A DNA stretch of 52,615 nt from Flavobacteriales bacterium (GCA_022448105.1 JAKVAV010000006.1:96116-148730); one strand, 5' to 3'. Counted from the stretch's first letter, positions 8,667-17,374 are shown. Program-made: numbers and translations. Notes: generated by a model not told the origin, from the letters alone.

Positions 8667-9604
8667 GGTTTCTTTGCTAAAGTATCGACAAAATAATGCT
8701 TGCAATCATAAAAATGTTCAACCGTTTGGAAGCCAGAATTTGAGAAATACCGTTCAATGTCAGCTACCTTAAATTTTCGACTTATTTCGGTGTGGATTAC
8801 TTCACCTACTTCAAAATCCACTTTTAGCTCAAGACTTTTCAAAAAAACAGTTTGCCTTTTAAGGCTTACCAAATAGCTCTTGGCATTGCCCGATTCTGGA
8901 TCGTAAAAAGGATAATGCTCGAAGGCTTCGAGATTAAAATCCGCATGGAGCTCCCTGTTAATTCTCTTCAATACATTAAGATTAAATGCTCTTGTAATCC
9001 CAGACGAATCATTGTACGCTCTGAGGATAACATTTGGATCCTTCATGAGATCATACCCAATAAGGATCTGATCTCCAGTATTCATTTTCTCAAATAATTC
9101 ATCAAGGAACTTCTTGATGACCTCCTCGCGGAAGTTTCCTATGCTTGAACCGATGAAGAGAATCAACTTAGGTCTATCAGATTCGGATCTAATCTTTTCA
9201 AGAGCATTGAAGTATTCGGCATTCTCGGGCCTCACTTCTAGTTCGGGAATTTCTTTTGATAGATCAGCTTTAAGGTTTTCTAAAACATCGCCAGATATAT
9301 CTATAGGTATGTACCTGAAATTAGCCTGATTTTCTAAAAGCCGCTTGAGTAGTATCCTTGTCTTTGTTCCATCACCAGCTCCAAACTCAACTAGATCAAA
9401 AGGCTTGGACTCATTTGAAAATGCCTTCAAAATGTCCGCCCCTTTTGTGGAGAATATCTCGTACTCGCAATTGGTTAAATAATACTCAGGCATCTTCATG
9501 ATCTCTTGAAAAAGCTGATCACCTCGAGCGTCGTAGAAATACCTTGAAAGGATGTATTTAGTTTTTGATGTGAGCCCTTGCGCCACATCTTCTGCTAGTC
9601 CCAT
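8663..9604 (-). CDS. egtD: L-histidine N-alpha-methyltransferase EgtD
   Basis: A 313-residue EgtD, which trimethylates histidine to hercynine with three S-adenosylmethionine, the first step of ergothioneine synthesis. The family pattern is clear: YFYDARGDQLFQEIMKMPEYYLTNCEYEI near the start, the SAM site LVEFGAGDGTKT, and FIGSSIGNF in the middle. I take ATG 9602-9604, one base after the egtB stop (TAA-C-ATG), over the TTG at 9631 that would lie inside egtB; the shorter form also aligns better with known N-termini. The downstream DUF427 gene overlaps its stop by four bases. Confidence 0.92.
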   Translation of the reverse strand: MGLAEDVAQGLTSKTKYILSRYFYDARGDQLFQEIMKMPEYYLTNCEYEIFSTKGADILKAFSNESKPFDLVEFGAGDGTKTRILLKRLLENQANFRYIPIDISGDVLENLKADLSKEIPELEVRPENAEYFNALEKIRSESDRPKLILFIGSSIGNFREEVIKKFLDELFEKMNTGDQILIGYDLMKDPNVILRAYNDSSGITRAFNLNVLKRINRELHADFNLEAFEHYPFYDPESGNAKSYLVSLKRQTVFLKSLELKVDFEVGEVIHTEISRKFKVADIERYFSNSGFQTVEHFYDCKHYFVDTLAKKP

Positions 9605-9605
9605 G

Positions 9606-10823
9606 TTATTTAGCGAGTCGTATACCGGCAAAATGCCATTGCAGGTGTGGATGAAAAAAGTTTCTGTATGTCTTACGACTTTGGCCTACAGTAGTTGCAG
9701 TAGAAGCTCCTCTCAAAACCATCTGGTTCACCATAAACTTACCATTATACTCTCCTAGTGCTCCTGGGGCTTTCGCAAATCTAGGATAAGGTAAGTAAGC
9801 ACTATTGGTCCATTCCCACACTTGTCCCCAATCCAATTTATCCGCGAGTACTTCCCATTCAAATTCTGTGGGAAGTCTACACCCTTTCCATTGAGCAAAC
9901 GCCCATGCCTCATAATAACTAACATGAATCAACACATCATTTGGATCCACCTCTACCAATCCTGAAAGAGTATATCTCATCCATCTGCCACTAATTTTGT
10001 GGATATAGAGAGGAGAGGTAATGCCCTGCTTTTTTATATAATCCCAGCCATCGGAATGCCAAAGGTTAAAATCCTCGTAACCTCCATCTTCCATAAACTC
10101 GAGATATTCTCCAAAAGTCACTGGACGGCTTGCGATGCTGTAAGCTTCGAGAATTACTTTGTGGCATCCTTTTTCATTGTCAAAATGAAAGCTATCTGAA
10201 CTATGCCCAATCTGAAATACACCTTCTTCCTGATAAATCCAATCAAATGTTCCTGACGAAGTTGGCTTGTCAGAGCTCTCATTGGAATCATAAACCGGAA
10301 AAAAGGGTTGGTGGCCCAAAATGTATTTGATATCGTAATAAAGCAGCTCCTGATGCTGCATTTCATGCTGGATTCCAAGCTGGATAATTTCGAGAGCTTT
10401 GTGATCGGGATGAGTTCCTAGAAAGGAAACCATGCATTCATCAACATACTCTCGATATTCATAAATTTTTTCCACCCTAGGGCGAGTCATCAATCCTCGG
10501 TTTGATCTTATCACTCTATCGCCGGCGTTATTGTAGTAACTATTAAAGTGGTAAGCAAAAGTGGGATCAAACTCCTTGTAATCTGTAAGAAAGCCCTTGA
10601 GAACAAAGGTTTCAAAAAACCAAGTAGTGTGAGCTAAATGCCATTTAGGCGGAGAAACATCGGTGATAGGCTGAACGGCGTAGTCCTCTGCTAAAAGGGG
10701 CGTACAAATATTTACAGTTCTCTCCCGAACACTTGCGAATTGAGTTTTCAAAGAGGCAATTTCAACAGATCTTTCCTCTGCTGTGGCGGTAATATCCATT
10801 ATATCATGGTTGGTAGGGCCCAT
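9606..10823 (-). CDS. egtB: Hercynine sulfoxide-type synthase EgtB
   Basis: A 405-residue nonheme iron sulfoxide synthase that joins a thiol donor (cysteine or gamma-glutamylcysteine) to hercynine in ergothioneine synthesis. An N-terminal DinB-type helical domain provides the iron ligands: His65 in WHLAHTTW and His153/His157 in IQHEMQHQE. A C-terminal formylglycine-generating-enzyme-like fold follows (GCRLPTEFEWEVLA, WEWTNSAYLPYP, and the YRNFF...WHFAGIRLA end). The start is ATG 10823; a second ATG at codon 9 is possible. No egtA, egtC or egtE is nearby, so the donor may be free cysteine and the C-S lyase must be encoded elsewhere. It is the first gene of the egtB-egtD-DUF427 unit. Confidence 0.9.
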   Translation of the reverse strand: MGPTNHDIMDITATAEERSVEIASLKTQFASVRERTVNICTPLLAEDYAVQPITDVSPPKWHLAHTTWFFETFVLKGFLTDYKEFDPTFAYHFNSYYNNAGDRVIRSNRGLMTRPRVEKIYEYREYVDECMVSFLGTHPDHKALEIIQLGIQHEMQHQELLYYDIKYILGHQPFFPVYDSNESSDKPTSSGTFDWIYQEEGVFQIGHSSDSFHFDNEKGCHKVILEAYSIASRPVTFGEYLEFMEDGGYEDFNLWHSDGWDYIKKQGITSPLYIHKISGRWMRYTLSGLVEVDPNDVLIHVSYYEAWAFAQWKGCRLPTEFEWEVLADKLDWGQVWEWTNSAYLPYPRFAKAPGALGEYNGKFMVNQMVLRGASTATTVGQSRKTYRNFFHPHLQWHFAGIRLAK

Positions 10824-10866
10824 GAATTTAAAACTTTAATCATTGCAAAGAATTCGAAGAAGAGTT

Positions 10867-12123
10867 TTAGTTCCTAATAAGAACCTTTTCGGCGTGGCGA
10901 GTCAGTCCACCTTCAATCACAACTAAGTATAGTCCATTTGGTAGGGAGCTGGAAATACGGAATGTATGCCCCCCTTTGAAGGCCTGAACATGGAATAGGG
11001 CTCCAGTATAATCAAAAACAGAGAGTTGATAAGTCTCGTTTTCCATAAGGCCATTACAAAGCCAAGGTAATCCCGCAAAATGGGGGTTGCTGTAGAAACA
11101 AGTTATTTCCTCAACTGAAGATGAGAGATTCCCAATAAGCTGCTCACTCCAAAAATGCACTTGTTTCTGAGAGGTTATCCATAGCTCTGCATCAGGATCC
11201 CATTCCTTGAAAAGTGTTGTATTTAAATTACCGTTTTCATCATAGGTAGCCTCAACGCTGGCCTGCGCTGCAGAAGCAGCATCTCGAGTATCAAATGTAG
11301 AAGCATTTGCAACCTGGCCAAGTGGCGTGTAGGTGAGCGCCTGAAAAGCTCTTTGGTCCCACCTTTCGGTCAATGAGTTCCAGTCGCTTTCTGTCAGATT
11401 AACCAACTGATCGTCTTCGTTGTATTCAAAGTCCTTAAATGAGTCATTTTCCCAGGATTGAGAACTTTCATCCCAAACCTGAGTCAATTCAGAACTAAGT
11501 GTATTATCGCTATTGTAAGAATAAATAATTTTTAGGGAAGGTACCCATTCCAAACTATCTTCGCTCCAAAACAACTCGAGCTCTTCTTCAATATCAAAAT
11601 TCGTGTTGTATTGGTAACTAAACTTCCTAAAAGCATGCCACTGATCTAAAAAGAACATTTCTATTATTTCGGTCTCAATTAAACCGTAACCATTTGAAGT
11701 GTAAAAATTTCTTTCATAGTTGGAAAAAGATTCAGAGCCCACATCCCAAGCTTTTGTGATTCTATATTCTAGAATTCCAGAAGAATTGTACCTAAAATTA
11801 TTTCTTCTATACAGCTGCCATGTGTTATCAACGAGAAGCATTTCTGTCTCTTCGTTAATAAACCCCTGATTGTCGTGGGTGTACTCTATCTTTTTTTGTA
11901 GAACAAATTCTTCATACAATCCATCTTTTGAAAAGAAGTACGTCGAATCCTTGAAATACTGTAAATCAAAAATTTGATTGGGGTTATTAGGCCTCAGTCC
12001 TTCAAAACCCAAAAACGTGGTAAGGGAAGCCGTTTTGTCCTCATCGAACTCTTGAGCTTGCGACATGGTTGTAGTCAGAAGCATCGCGCATATAGCTGCT
12101 GATATGGCTCTTAAAATGAACAC
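10867..12123 (-). CDS. Secreted Trp/Tyr-rich repeat protein with T9SS sorting domain
   Basis: A 418-residue protein of unknown function. A signal peptide (hydrophobic residues about 2-23, SQAQ cleavage region) is followed by about six degenerate repeats of roughly 40 residues. Each has a W...W pair, then an F/Y-x-Y-N turn and a G-x-L strand (for example FRYNSSGILEYR, YSYNSDNTLSSE, FEYNEDDQLVN), suggesting an extended beta-structure. The last 60 or so residues (TYQLSVFDYTGAL to VLIRN) are a T9SS type A sorting domain. The start must be GTG 12123, since the first ATG would cut into the signal peptide. It lies downstream of the subtilase in the same direction but is separated by 66 bases. A surface or adhesive role is a guess. 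Confidence 0.65.
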   Translation of the reverse strand: MFILRAISAAICAMLLTTTMSQAQEFDEDKTASLTTFLGFEGLRPNNPNQIFDLQYFKDSTYFFSKDGLYEEFVLQKKIEYTHDNQGFINEETEMLLVDNTWQLYRRNNFRYNSSGILEYRITKAWDVGSESFSNYERNFYTSNGYGLIETEIIEMFFLDQWHAFRKFSYQYNTNFDIEEELELFWSEDSLEWVPSLKIIYSYNSDNTLSSELTQVWDESSQSWENDSFKDFEYNEDDQLVNLTESDWNSLTERWDQRAFQALTYTPLGQVANASTFDTRDAASAAQASVEATYDENGNLNTTLFKEWDPDAELWITSQKQVHFWSEQLIGNLSSSVEEITCFYSNPHFAGLPWLCNGLMENETYQLSVFDYTGALFHVQAFKGGHTFRISSSLPNGLYLVVIEGGLTRHAEKVLIRN

Positions 12124-12189
12124 GGTTTAGTTTACAAGCGCTTAAGATAGGAATTCTAATCCTATTTTTCCATCTTGTCGTGCTTTGAA

Positions 12190-13722
12190 TCATTTGCAAA
12201 TGAAACGAATGGCTCTTTCCGCAGAGATGCAAGCTGGGTATCTTATTCGAGCTATCTCGCTATCCTCGGACATTTGCGTTGAAAACTCAAATTCATTTGC
12301 TGTCGCCAGCAGAAGCTTTTTCACTTTCTGGGCTTTTAAATCCGGCTCGAGGCCAAGAACTAAAGCTGCAACACCCGAAACTACTGGTGCAGCCATACTT
12401 GTACCCGATTGAGATTTAACCCCGTTTTCTGGCTTTAGGCTTCTTATCTCAACCCCAGGCGCTGCAAAATCGACAGAATTTTCTCCAAAATTTGAGAACT
12501 CGGGAAGAAAAGAAGCGGTCGAGGAATAACTTGATGCCGCTATGGTCAAAAATGCTTTAGCACTTCTCTTTTTACCCAATGTTCCATCTGGGTAGTTTTT
12601 CACCTTGTCGTTGTCAGCTGAGTCGTTTCCAGCAGCATGTACGAGCAAGACATTGTTTTTTATGGCGTACTGAATCGCCTCATTGACCAAATTGAGTTGT
12701 GGAGAGAAGGGCTTACCAAAGCTCATGTTGATGATTCTTGCCCCGTTATCCACAGCGTATCGAATCGCATAAGCCACGTCTTTGTCACGCTCATCACCAG
12801 ACGGAATAGCTCTAAGAGTCATAATTTTTGCATTCGGAGCAATTCCGTCAATTCCTTCACCATTACTCCTCTTAGCCGCTATTATTCCCGCCACGTGGGT
12901 GCCGTGATCTGGACTCTCTGCGTAAACTATGTTATTTCCATAACCTGAAGGAAAATCGCTTTCGTTTACGATACTACGGGGATCAAAATCAAGATTAAAA
13001 TTGTAATCTAATTGTGCTTGAAAATAGTCAGCTCCTTCTTTTATAGATTCCTGCAAACCCTCCTTCTCAGCAAGGATTAAAAAACTCTTAATTTGTTGTC
13101 CATCTATAGTCTCTGGTCGCCACTTCATCAACTGTTCCGAAACGATACCCTTTTCTCCAGTTTTATCGTAATAGTATGCAACAGCTCCTTGATAGAGATT
13201 AGCCAATTGTGCATATTCAGCAAATTGACTTTGAACAGATTTTAGTTCCTCCTCAAAGGTCGCTTTATATTGCAGGTAAAGCGCATACTCATTGAGCTCA
13301 TTTTTGTTTATTGAGTCAAGGGGTAAGTCCCGAAATTTCTTTGAATAGCTTCGCAACAAACGAGTGATCTCTAGAGTCTCATACTTGATATTCTCCCCGT
13401 TTGGATTGCCCAGAAAATTCCAGCCGTGTATATCGTCTATGTATCCATTTTGGTCATCGTCTAGGCCGTTATCTGGAATCTCATCTTCATTTACCCAGAT
13501 TTTGCCATGAAGGTCGCTATGATGAATATCCACTCCATCATCAATTACGGCGACTATAACTTCCTCCAATTTTTGATCTCCGATCAAGCGCAGAGCCTCG
13601 TCTACTTCGGCTCCAGCAGAAATTCCTGATTCAAAGGGTTCATTGAACCAATCCGTTTTTGGCTGAGAAGATACTGTTAAACAAAGAGTGATAAGAGCAA
13701 AACAAGCGACGAAAATTCTCAT
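12190..13722 (-). CDS. Secreted S8 family serine peptidase (subtilase)
   Basis: A 510-residue subtilisin-like protease with signal peptide (residues 1-19). All three catalytic residues are present: Asp61 in VIDDGVD, His273 in DHGTHVAG and Ser442 in SGTSMAAP, plus the oxyanion Asn in HAAGNDS. An extra, largely helical segment of about 160 residues (roughly 105-262) is inserted between the Asp and His motifs, as seen in a subgroup of Bacteroidota subtilases. There is no T9SS sorting domain, so it probably stays in the periplasm or is anchored another way. It starts with ATG 13722. Confidence 0.9.
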   Translation of the reverse strand: MRIFVACFALITLCLTVSSQPKTDWFNEPFESGISAGAEVDEALRLIGDQKLEEVIVAVIDDGVDIHHSDLHGKIWVNEDEIPDNGLDDDQNGYIDDIHGWNFLGNPNGENIKYETLEITRLLRSYSKKFRDLPLDSINKNELNEYALYLQYKATFEEELKSVQSQFAEYAQLANLYQGAVAYYYDKTGEKGIVSEQLMKWRPETIDGQQIKSFLILAEKEGLQESIKEGADYFQAQLDYNFNLDFDPRSIVNESDFPSGYGNNIVYAESPDHGTHVAGIIAAKRSNGEGIDGIAPNAKIMTLRAIPSGDERDKDVAYAIRYAVDNGARIINMSFGKPFSPQLNLVNEAIQYAIKNNVLLVHAAGNDSADNDKVKNYPDGTLGKKRSAKAFLTIAASSYSSTASFLPEFSNFGENSVDFAAPGVEIRSLKPENGVKSQSGTSMAAPVVSGVAALVLGLEPDLKAQKVKKLLLATANEFEFSTQMSEDSEIARIRYPACISAERAIRFICK

Positions 13723-13786
13723 ATACCCGATGACAACGCTACTTTTCGCAACGTGTTCAATAGCTATGCAAAAAAGTTGTTAAAGA

Positions 13787-14242
13787 CTAGAAGCGCTTGG
13801 AAACTCCAACTCTACCCCCTGCGAGATTATTTCCTCCCCCAAACTCTAGATTGACACCCCATTCGGAATTCCAGTAGTAGCGTCCTCCTATTTGGATTCC
13901 AAGATCCACACTTGAACTGATATTGTTGTCTATTCCAGCCAAAATCCCCACACTTAATCCTGCGTATAAATCCCAATCTTGTGGTATTTCAAGTAAGGTA
14001 TTAAAGTGGTAATCTCCACGACCAGATACAGATATGTAGTCGATACCCAAATCAAATCCTACCTGTCCTCCTACGGTTATATCCGGGTGTACTCCGAAAT
14101 CAATTCCACCATAAACAGGAACACCATTGTCGAAAAGACCAACTCCAAAATTAAGCTGCTTGCCACCTTCTCCTATAGGGCTTTGGGCCGAGCAAGTTAC
14201 AGTAAAGATCAGGAAGAGTAGTATTGATGTGTACTTTTTCAT
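13787..14242 (-). CDS. Small outer-membrane beta-barrel-like protein
   Basis: A 151-residue protein with an N-terminal signal peptide (CSAQ cleavage region near residue 20). The mature part is glycine-rich and alternates hydrophobic with polar residues in about eight strands (for example NFGVGLFDNGVPVYGGIDFGV, YAGLSVGILAGI), and it ends in Phe. This fits a small OmpA/OmpW-sized barrel. No specific family could be named and its function is unknown. A -7 box lies upstream at 14260-14267. Confidence 0.65.
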   Translation of the reverse strand: MKKYTSILLFLIFTVTCSAQSPIGEGGKQLNFGVGLFDNGVPVYGGIDFGVHPDITVGGQVGFDLGIDYISVSGRGDYHFNTLLEIPQDWDLYAGLSVGILAGIDNNISSSVDLGIQIGGRYYWNSEWGVNLEFGGGNNLAGGRVGVSKRF

Positions 14243-14259
14243 AATTCGTCAATATGCGA

Positions 14260-14267
14260 CAAAGATA
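14260..14267 (-). promoter_or_regulatory. Predicted -7 box for the small barrel gene
   Basis: Minus-strand TATCTTTG fits TAnnTTTG, with 17 bases from the box to the ATG at 14242. No clear -33 element is visible. Confidence 0.4.
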
Positions 14268-14319
14268 AGCATGATAATGTGTTCGGTAAAATGAAAAAAG
14301 CCTTCTTATTTGCGCCAAG

Positions 14320-14748
14320 CTACAATGCTTCTGTTTCGGAAAAGACGGAAGAGAAAACCAACTCATGAGTAATTTTTGTTTCAGGACGAATTGTTGCGCC
14401 AACTGAACAGTATTTTTCAACGGCGAGATCTACAACCCGCTTGACCCGAACTTTCTCAAAAGGACCTTTTACTATAAATCTTAAATGAATAGTCTCGAAG
14501 GGCTTTCTCTGTTCCTCTTGCTTGCGAACACCCTCAACCTGAACTTCTAATTCAAGAAGCTTGCCACCCTTTTCTAGAATTGCCGCTACATCGTATGCGC
14601 TGCATGATGCTAAGGCCGATAAGAGTAAATCAACCGGAGACATACCTTTAGCTAAATCGCTACCAATGTCAATTACATTTTGAGCATGGTCCTTAGCAGT
14701 AAAACTTAAACTCCCACTGCATTTCTTAATAGTAACTTTGTTATTCAA
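14320..14748 (-). CDS. OsmC family protein
   Basis: A 142-residue OsmC/Ohr-fold protein, a thiol peroxidase family that reduces organic hydroperoxides. The two expected redox cysteines are present: one in SALASCSAYDV (helix) and one in VEKYCSVGATI. The second motif, in the form YCSVGATI, is that of the OsmC/YhfA branch and not of Ohr. The frame opens directly after an in-frame TAA, so TTG 14746-14748 is the only upstream start; the next Met is far inside the domain. It stands alone between the barrel gene and a gene-poor 315-base stretch. Confidence 0.82.
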   Translation of the reverse strand: MNNKVTIKKCSGSLSFTAKDHAQNVIDIGSDLAKGMSPVDLLLSALASCSAYDVAAILEKGGKLLELEVQVEGVRKQEEQRKPFETIHLRFIVKGPFEKVRVKRVVDLAVEKYCSVGATIRPETKITHELVFSSVFSETEAL

Positions 14749-15063
14749 TTAGGGTATTTTGGTAGTGGTTAGGATTAATATGCGCTGAGTGACGTACTAA
14801 AATTTGAAAGCAATATAGGCTTCTTTTCAATTACTCATTTGTTAAGTGCCAATCAGGCTAGGAATCCTTTCACAACACGATATTGATTTTAGAGAGTTAA
14901 ACAAGGACTGCATAATATTCCTTTCAGACTTTTGAAAAGGAATTTTAGCAGAATAAATAGCTAATTTATTAGAGATCTCTAGGAGCAATTGCTTATTTCT
15001 CGCATTGATCGGAAAGGACACTAACTTTGAATAGCTACAACTCAAATGGACTAGATAAAACGC
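14749..15063. other. 315-base stretch without a supported gene
   Basis: This stretch lies between OsmC and the response regulator gene, both on the minus strand. A 67-codon minus-strand reading frame (14842-15045) begins with TTG and shows no domain, so I do not call it. A TAACTTTG at 15022-15029 on the plus strand fits a -7 box but points at no gene. I see no convincing terminator or structured RNA here. Confidence 0.5.
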
Positions 15064-15750
15064 TCACTCTGGCATGCGCAATATGTAGCCTTTTCCATGG
15101 ATGTTTTCAATGGCTAAACTCTCATCTCCACCTAGCTTCTTTCGAAGTTTTGTTACATATACATCCATACTTCTTTTACTAAAATAATCGTCATTGTGCC
15201 AAATGGTGATAAGAGCTTCGTCTCTTGGCATTACGCGATTCTTATACTTACTAAGCAGTAAAAGGAGATCATTTTCTTTTGGCGAGAGCTTCTCCACTTT
15301 CACACCAGTCTTAAGTTCTCTTAGGGAGGGAAAGAACTGATAAGCACCCAATGTATACTTCTCATCTGCAGGAGTCGATGATGAATTCATGCGTGAAAGA
15401 ATAGCCGATATTTTCAAGAGAAGAACCTCTGAATCAAAGGGCTTAGTGAGGTAATCATCAGCGCCCGAACGATAGCCACTTACATAATCCTCTTTCTCAC
15501 CTCTCGCGGAGAGAAAAATAATCGGAATATGCTGATTGAGCTTTCGAATGTCTTTGGTCAGGGTAAATCCATCCCGATGAGGCATCATCACGTCCATGAT
15601 AATGAGGTCGTATTTGCCCGTTTTGAATCGAGAATAACCCAGATCACCATCCACGGCAAGATCTACCGAATATTCTGAGAGTTCGAGATAGTTTTTCAGC
15701 ACCATACCGAAGTTTTCCTCATCCTCAACCAGCAAGATCTTAGCCCTCAT
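15064..15750 (-). CDS. OmpR/PhoB-family response regulator
   Basis: A 228-residue response regulator. The receiver domain (1-120) has the acidic pair Glu9-Asp10, phospho-acceptor Asp53 (LIIMDVMMP) and the conserved Lys in LTKPFD. The C-terminal winged helix (about 130-226) ends with the recognition-helix and wing pattern RSMDVYVTKLRKKLGG...IENIHGKGYILR. It resembles RprY-type regulators of Bacteroidota. Its start overlaps the histidine kinase gene by 11 bases, so the pair is translationally coupled. A likely target is the tandem repeat array at 17284-17322. Confidence 0.92.
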   Translation of the reverse strand: MRAKILLVEDEENFGMVLKNYLELSEYSVDLAVDGDLGYSRFKTGKYDLIIMDVMMPHRDGFTLTKDIRKLNQHIPIIFLSARGEKEDYVSGYRSGADDYLTKPFDSEVLLLKISAILSRMNSSSTPADEKYTLGAYQFFPSLRELKTGVKVEKLSPKENDLLLLLSKYKNRVMPRDEALITIWHNDDYFSKRSMDVYVTKLRKKLGGDESLAIENIHGKGYILRMPE

Positions 15751-17242
15751 CGAATGGGATTTTCATGGTTACCGTAGTTCCTTTTCCTTTTTTAGATTCA
15801 AGCTGAACAAAGCCTCCGTGCTTTTCGGCGATCTCTCTAACATAACTCAAACCTACACCAAAACCTTTCACATCGTGCAAGTTTCCCGTTTGCTCTCGGT
15901 AAAAAGGTTCAAAAGCTTTTTTCTTGGCCTCTTCACTCATGCCAATTCCGTGATCCTTTACTTGAAAGGTAAAGTAGCCCAGTTCCGTATTTACTTGTAC
16001 AGAAACTTGAGGAGCACCCTTAGAGTATTTAATCGCATTATCTATCAAATTGGAAAGGGCATTCCCAATGTGGTATGGATCGACGAAGCATTCTGGATTA
16101 GTTACAAGGTAATACTCCGAAATTTCTGCCGAAGACTGCTCTATTCTCATTCGATTTGCTGCGAGAGCTTCGCGCATGAGATCGTTTATTCTCACCGCTG
16201 ATTTCTTCAGGTTGATTTCGCCTCTTTCCATTTTGGCGAGTTGCAATATGCTTTCTACGTGCGAATTCAATCGGTTACTTTCTTTGGCAATGACATTTGA
16301 GTATCGATCAAGTTCGCCCTCATTTCCACGAACTCTCGGATGCTTGATGCTGTCAGCTGCCAGACCAATAGTTGCCAAGGGTGTCTTAAACTCATGAGTC
16401 ATGTTGTTGATGAAGTCAGACTTCATGTCTGCCAGTCGTTTTTGATTAAACATGAAGCGGATGGCGTAGATTGTCGTTCCCATTAAGAGAAGCGTGAATA
16501 ACAGCACAAGTGCTAAGACGTCGCCAGTGTTTTTAAGAATAAAAGCACCTCTGGCTTCAAACCCTAGGTGGAGCAAGGGACTATCTTCTGAAGAGCTGAA
16601 AATACTCGCTTCGAAGAGCATCTCCTTCAAATTTGGAGAGCTAGAATAGGAGGTTAAAACAGTGTCGGAACTCACCGCATACACAAAGGGCAAGTCAATT
16701 CCCTCTTTGCTCAATTCAATAGTCAAAACCGAATCTATGTCGACGTTTTCTAAGCGAAAAAAAAGATCTTCTTCTTTTGTAATTCCTCTTACGATCACAG
16801 TTCTGAAGGCATCTTCTATCACCCTAATCTCATCTGCTACAAATTCAAAATCCTCAAGAAAGGTATTGTTGACTGTATCGGAATGATCTACATGGATGAT
16901 TGAATTTCCATTACTTATCACTTTAAGTTCTCCGATTTCTTCGCCTTCTAAGGAAGTCTGGTATTCTACACCATTGACAAAGGTCCTGGTTATTGTATTG
17001 ACCGAATCAGGAATCAAGTTTTGCCAATCGAGTGCCTCTTCAATCTCCTCAGTGATGATGAATTCCATTTCATTTTGCTCAAAAGCATCAACCGCTGCAT
17101 AGAGCGCTCTTTCAGCTCTTTCATCAAACTGCTCCGAAACCTGATCGATTGTTCTCTTCAACCAAAATCCTTGCAGACCGATAACACCAATCATCGAAAC
17201 CGACATAAAAACTGAAATGACAATGATGTTTCTCCTCTGCAT
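15740..17242 (-). CDS. Two-component sensor histidine kinase
   Basis: A 500-residue membrane histidine kinase. One membrane segment lies at about 6-27 and another at about 242-262, framing an acidic periplasmic sensor of about 210 residues that I could not assign to a family. The HisKA phospho-acceptor is His283 in NNMTHEFKTPLATIG. The HATPase_c domain shows the N box (SNLIDNAIKYS), G1 (KDHGIGM) and G2 (GFGVGLSYV). It reads directly into the response regulator gene. Its ATG is six bases after a TACATTTG -7 box, so the mRNA may be leaderless. The gene is divergent from a T9SS protein that may be its target. Confidence 0.92.
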   Translation of the reverse strand: MQRRNIIVISVFMSVSMIGVIGLQGFWLKRTIDQVSEQFDERAERALYAAVDAFEQNEMEFIITEEIEEALDWQNLIPDSVNTITRTFVNGVEYQTSLEGEEIGELKVISNGNSIIHVDHSDTVNNTFLEDFEFVADEIRVIEDAFRTVIVRGITKEEDLFFRLENVDIDSVLTIELSKEGIDLPFVYAVSSDTVLTSYSSSPNLKEMLFEASIFSSSEDSPLLHLGFEARGAFILKNTGDVLALVLLFTLLLMGTTIYAIRFMFNQKRLADMKSDFINNMTHEFKTPLATIGLAADSIKHPRVRGNEGELDRYSNVIAKESNRLNSHVESILQLAKMERGEINLKKSAVRINDLMREALAANRMRIEQSSAEISEYYLVTNPECFVDPYHIGNALSNLIDNAIKYSKGAPQVSVQVNTELGYFTFQVKDHGIGMSEEAKKKAFEPFYREQTGNLHDVKGFGVGLSYVREIAEKHGGFVQLESKKGKGTTVTMKIPFDEG

Positions 17243-17248
17243 CTAGGG

Positions 17249-17280
17249 CAAATGTAGAGGGCTACCGCCCATTCTTCAAA
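17249..17280 (-). promoter_or_regulatory. Promoter of the histidine kinase/response regulator operon
   Basis: On the minus strand TTTG (17277-17280) and TACATTTG (17249-17256) are separated by 20 bases, a good match to the two-part Bacteroidota promoter. The ATG follows the -7 box after six bases, which predicts little or no leader. The TTAAC repeat array begins four bases upstream of the -33 element. Confidence 0.6.
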
Positions 17281-17283
17281 CAC

Positions 17284-17322
17284 TTTAACCTTTCTTTAAC
17301 CTTATTTGACTCACCGTTAACT
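17284..17322. promoter_or_regulatory. Tandem TTAAC/TTGAC repeats, probable response-regulator operator
   Basis: Four direct repeats lie on the plus strand: TTAAC at 17285, TTAAC at 17296, TTGAC at 17306 and TTAAC at 17317, spaced 11, 10 and 11 bases. The first two extend to TTTAACC. OmpR/PhoB-type regulators bind such head-to-tail half-sites with one helical turn between them. The array lies between the divergent promoters of the two-component operon and the T9SS gene, 22 bases before the latter's -7 box, where a -33 element would otherwise be. Binding by the neighbouring regulator is inference. Confidence 0.6.
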
Positions 17323-17343
17323 CATGTCGTGTGCGCACAGACC

Positions 17344-17351
17344 TAGTTTTG
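17344..17351 (+). promoter_or_regulatory. Predicted -7 box for the acidic T9SS protein gene
   Basis: TAGTTTTG fits TAnnTTTG and lies 23 bases before the ATG at 17375. There is no TTG-type -33 element at the proper distance. Instead the last TTAAC repeat ends 22 bases upstream, the layout of an activator-dependent promoter. Confidence 0.5.
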
Positions 17352-17374
17352 CTTTAAATCTTAAACAAACTAAA

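Noticed and set aside
12147..12169. ATAGGA/TCCTAT hairpin followed by T residues on the plus strand
   Set aside because: No plus-strand gene ends here. On the minus strand, where the subtilase gene ends, no U run follows the stem, so I do not call a terminator.
15022..15029. TAACTTTG on the plus strand resembling a -7 box
   Set aside because: It points into the response regulator gene on its antisense strand. The nearest TTG lies only 14 bases upstream, which is too close for a -33 element.
14842..15045. 67-codon minus-strand reading frame between OsmC and the response regulator gene
   Set aside because: It starts with TTG, shows no signal peptide, membrane segment or known domain, has no promoter box, and its amino-acid pattern looks random.
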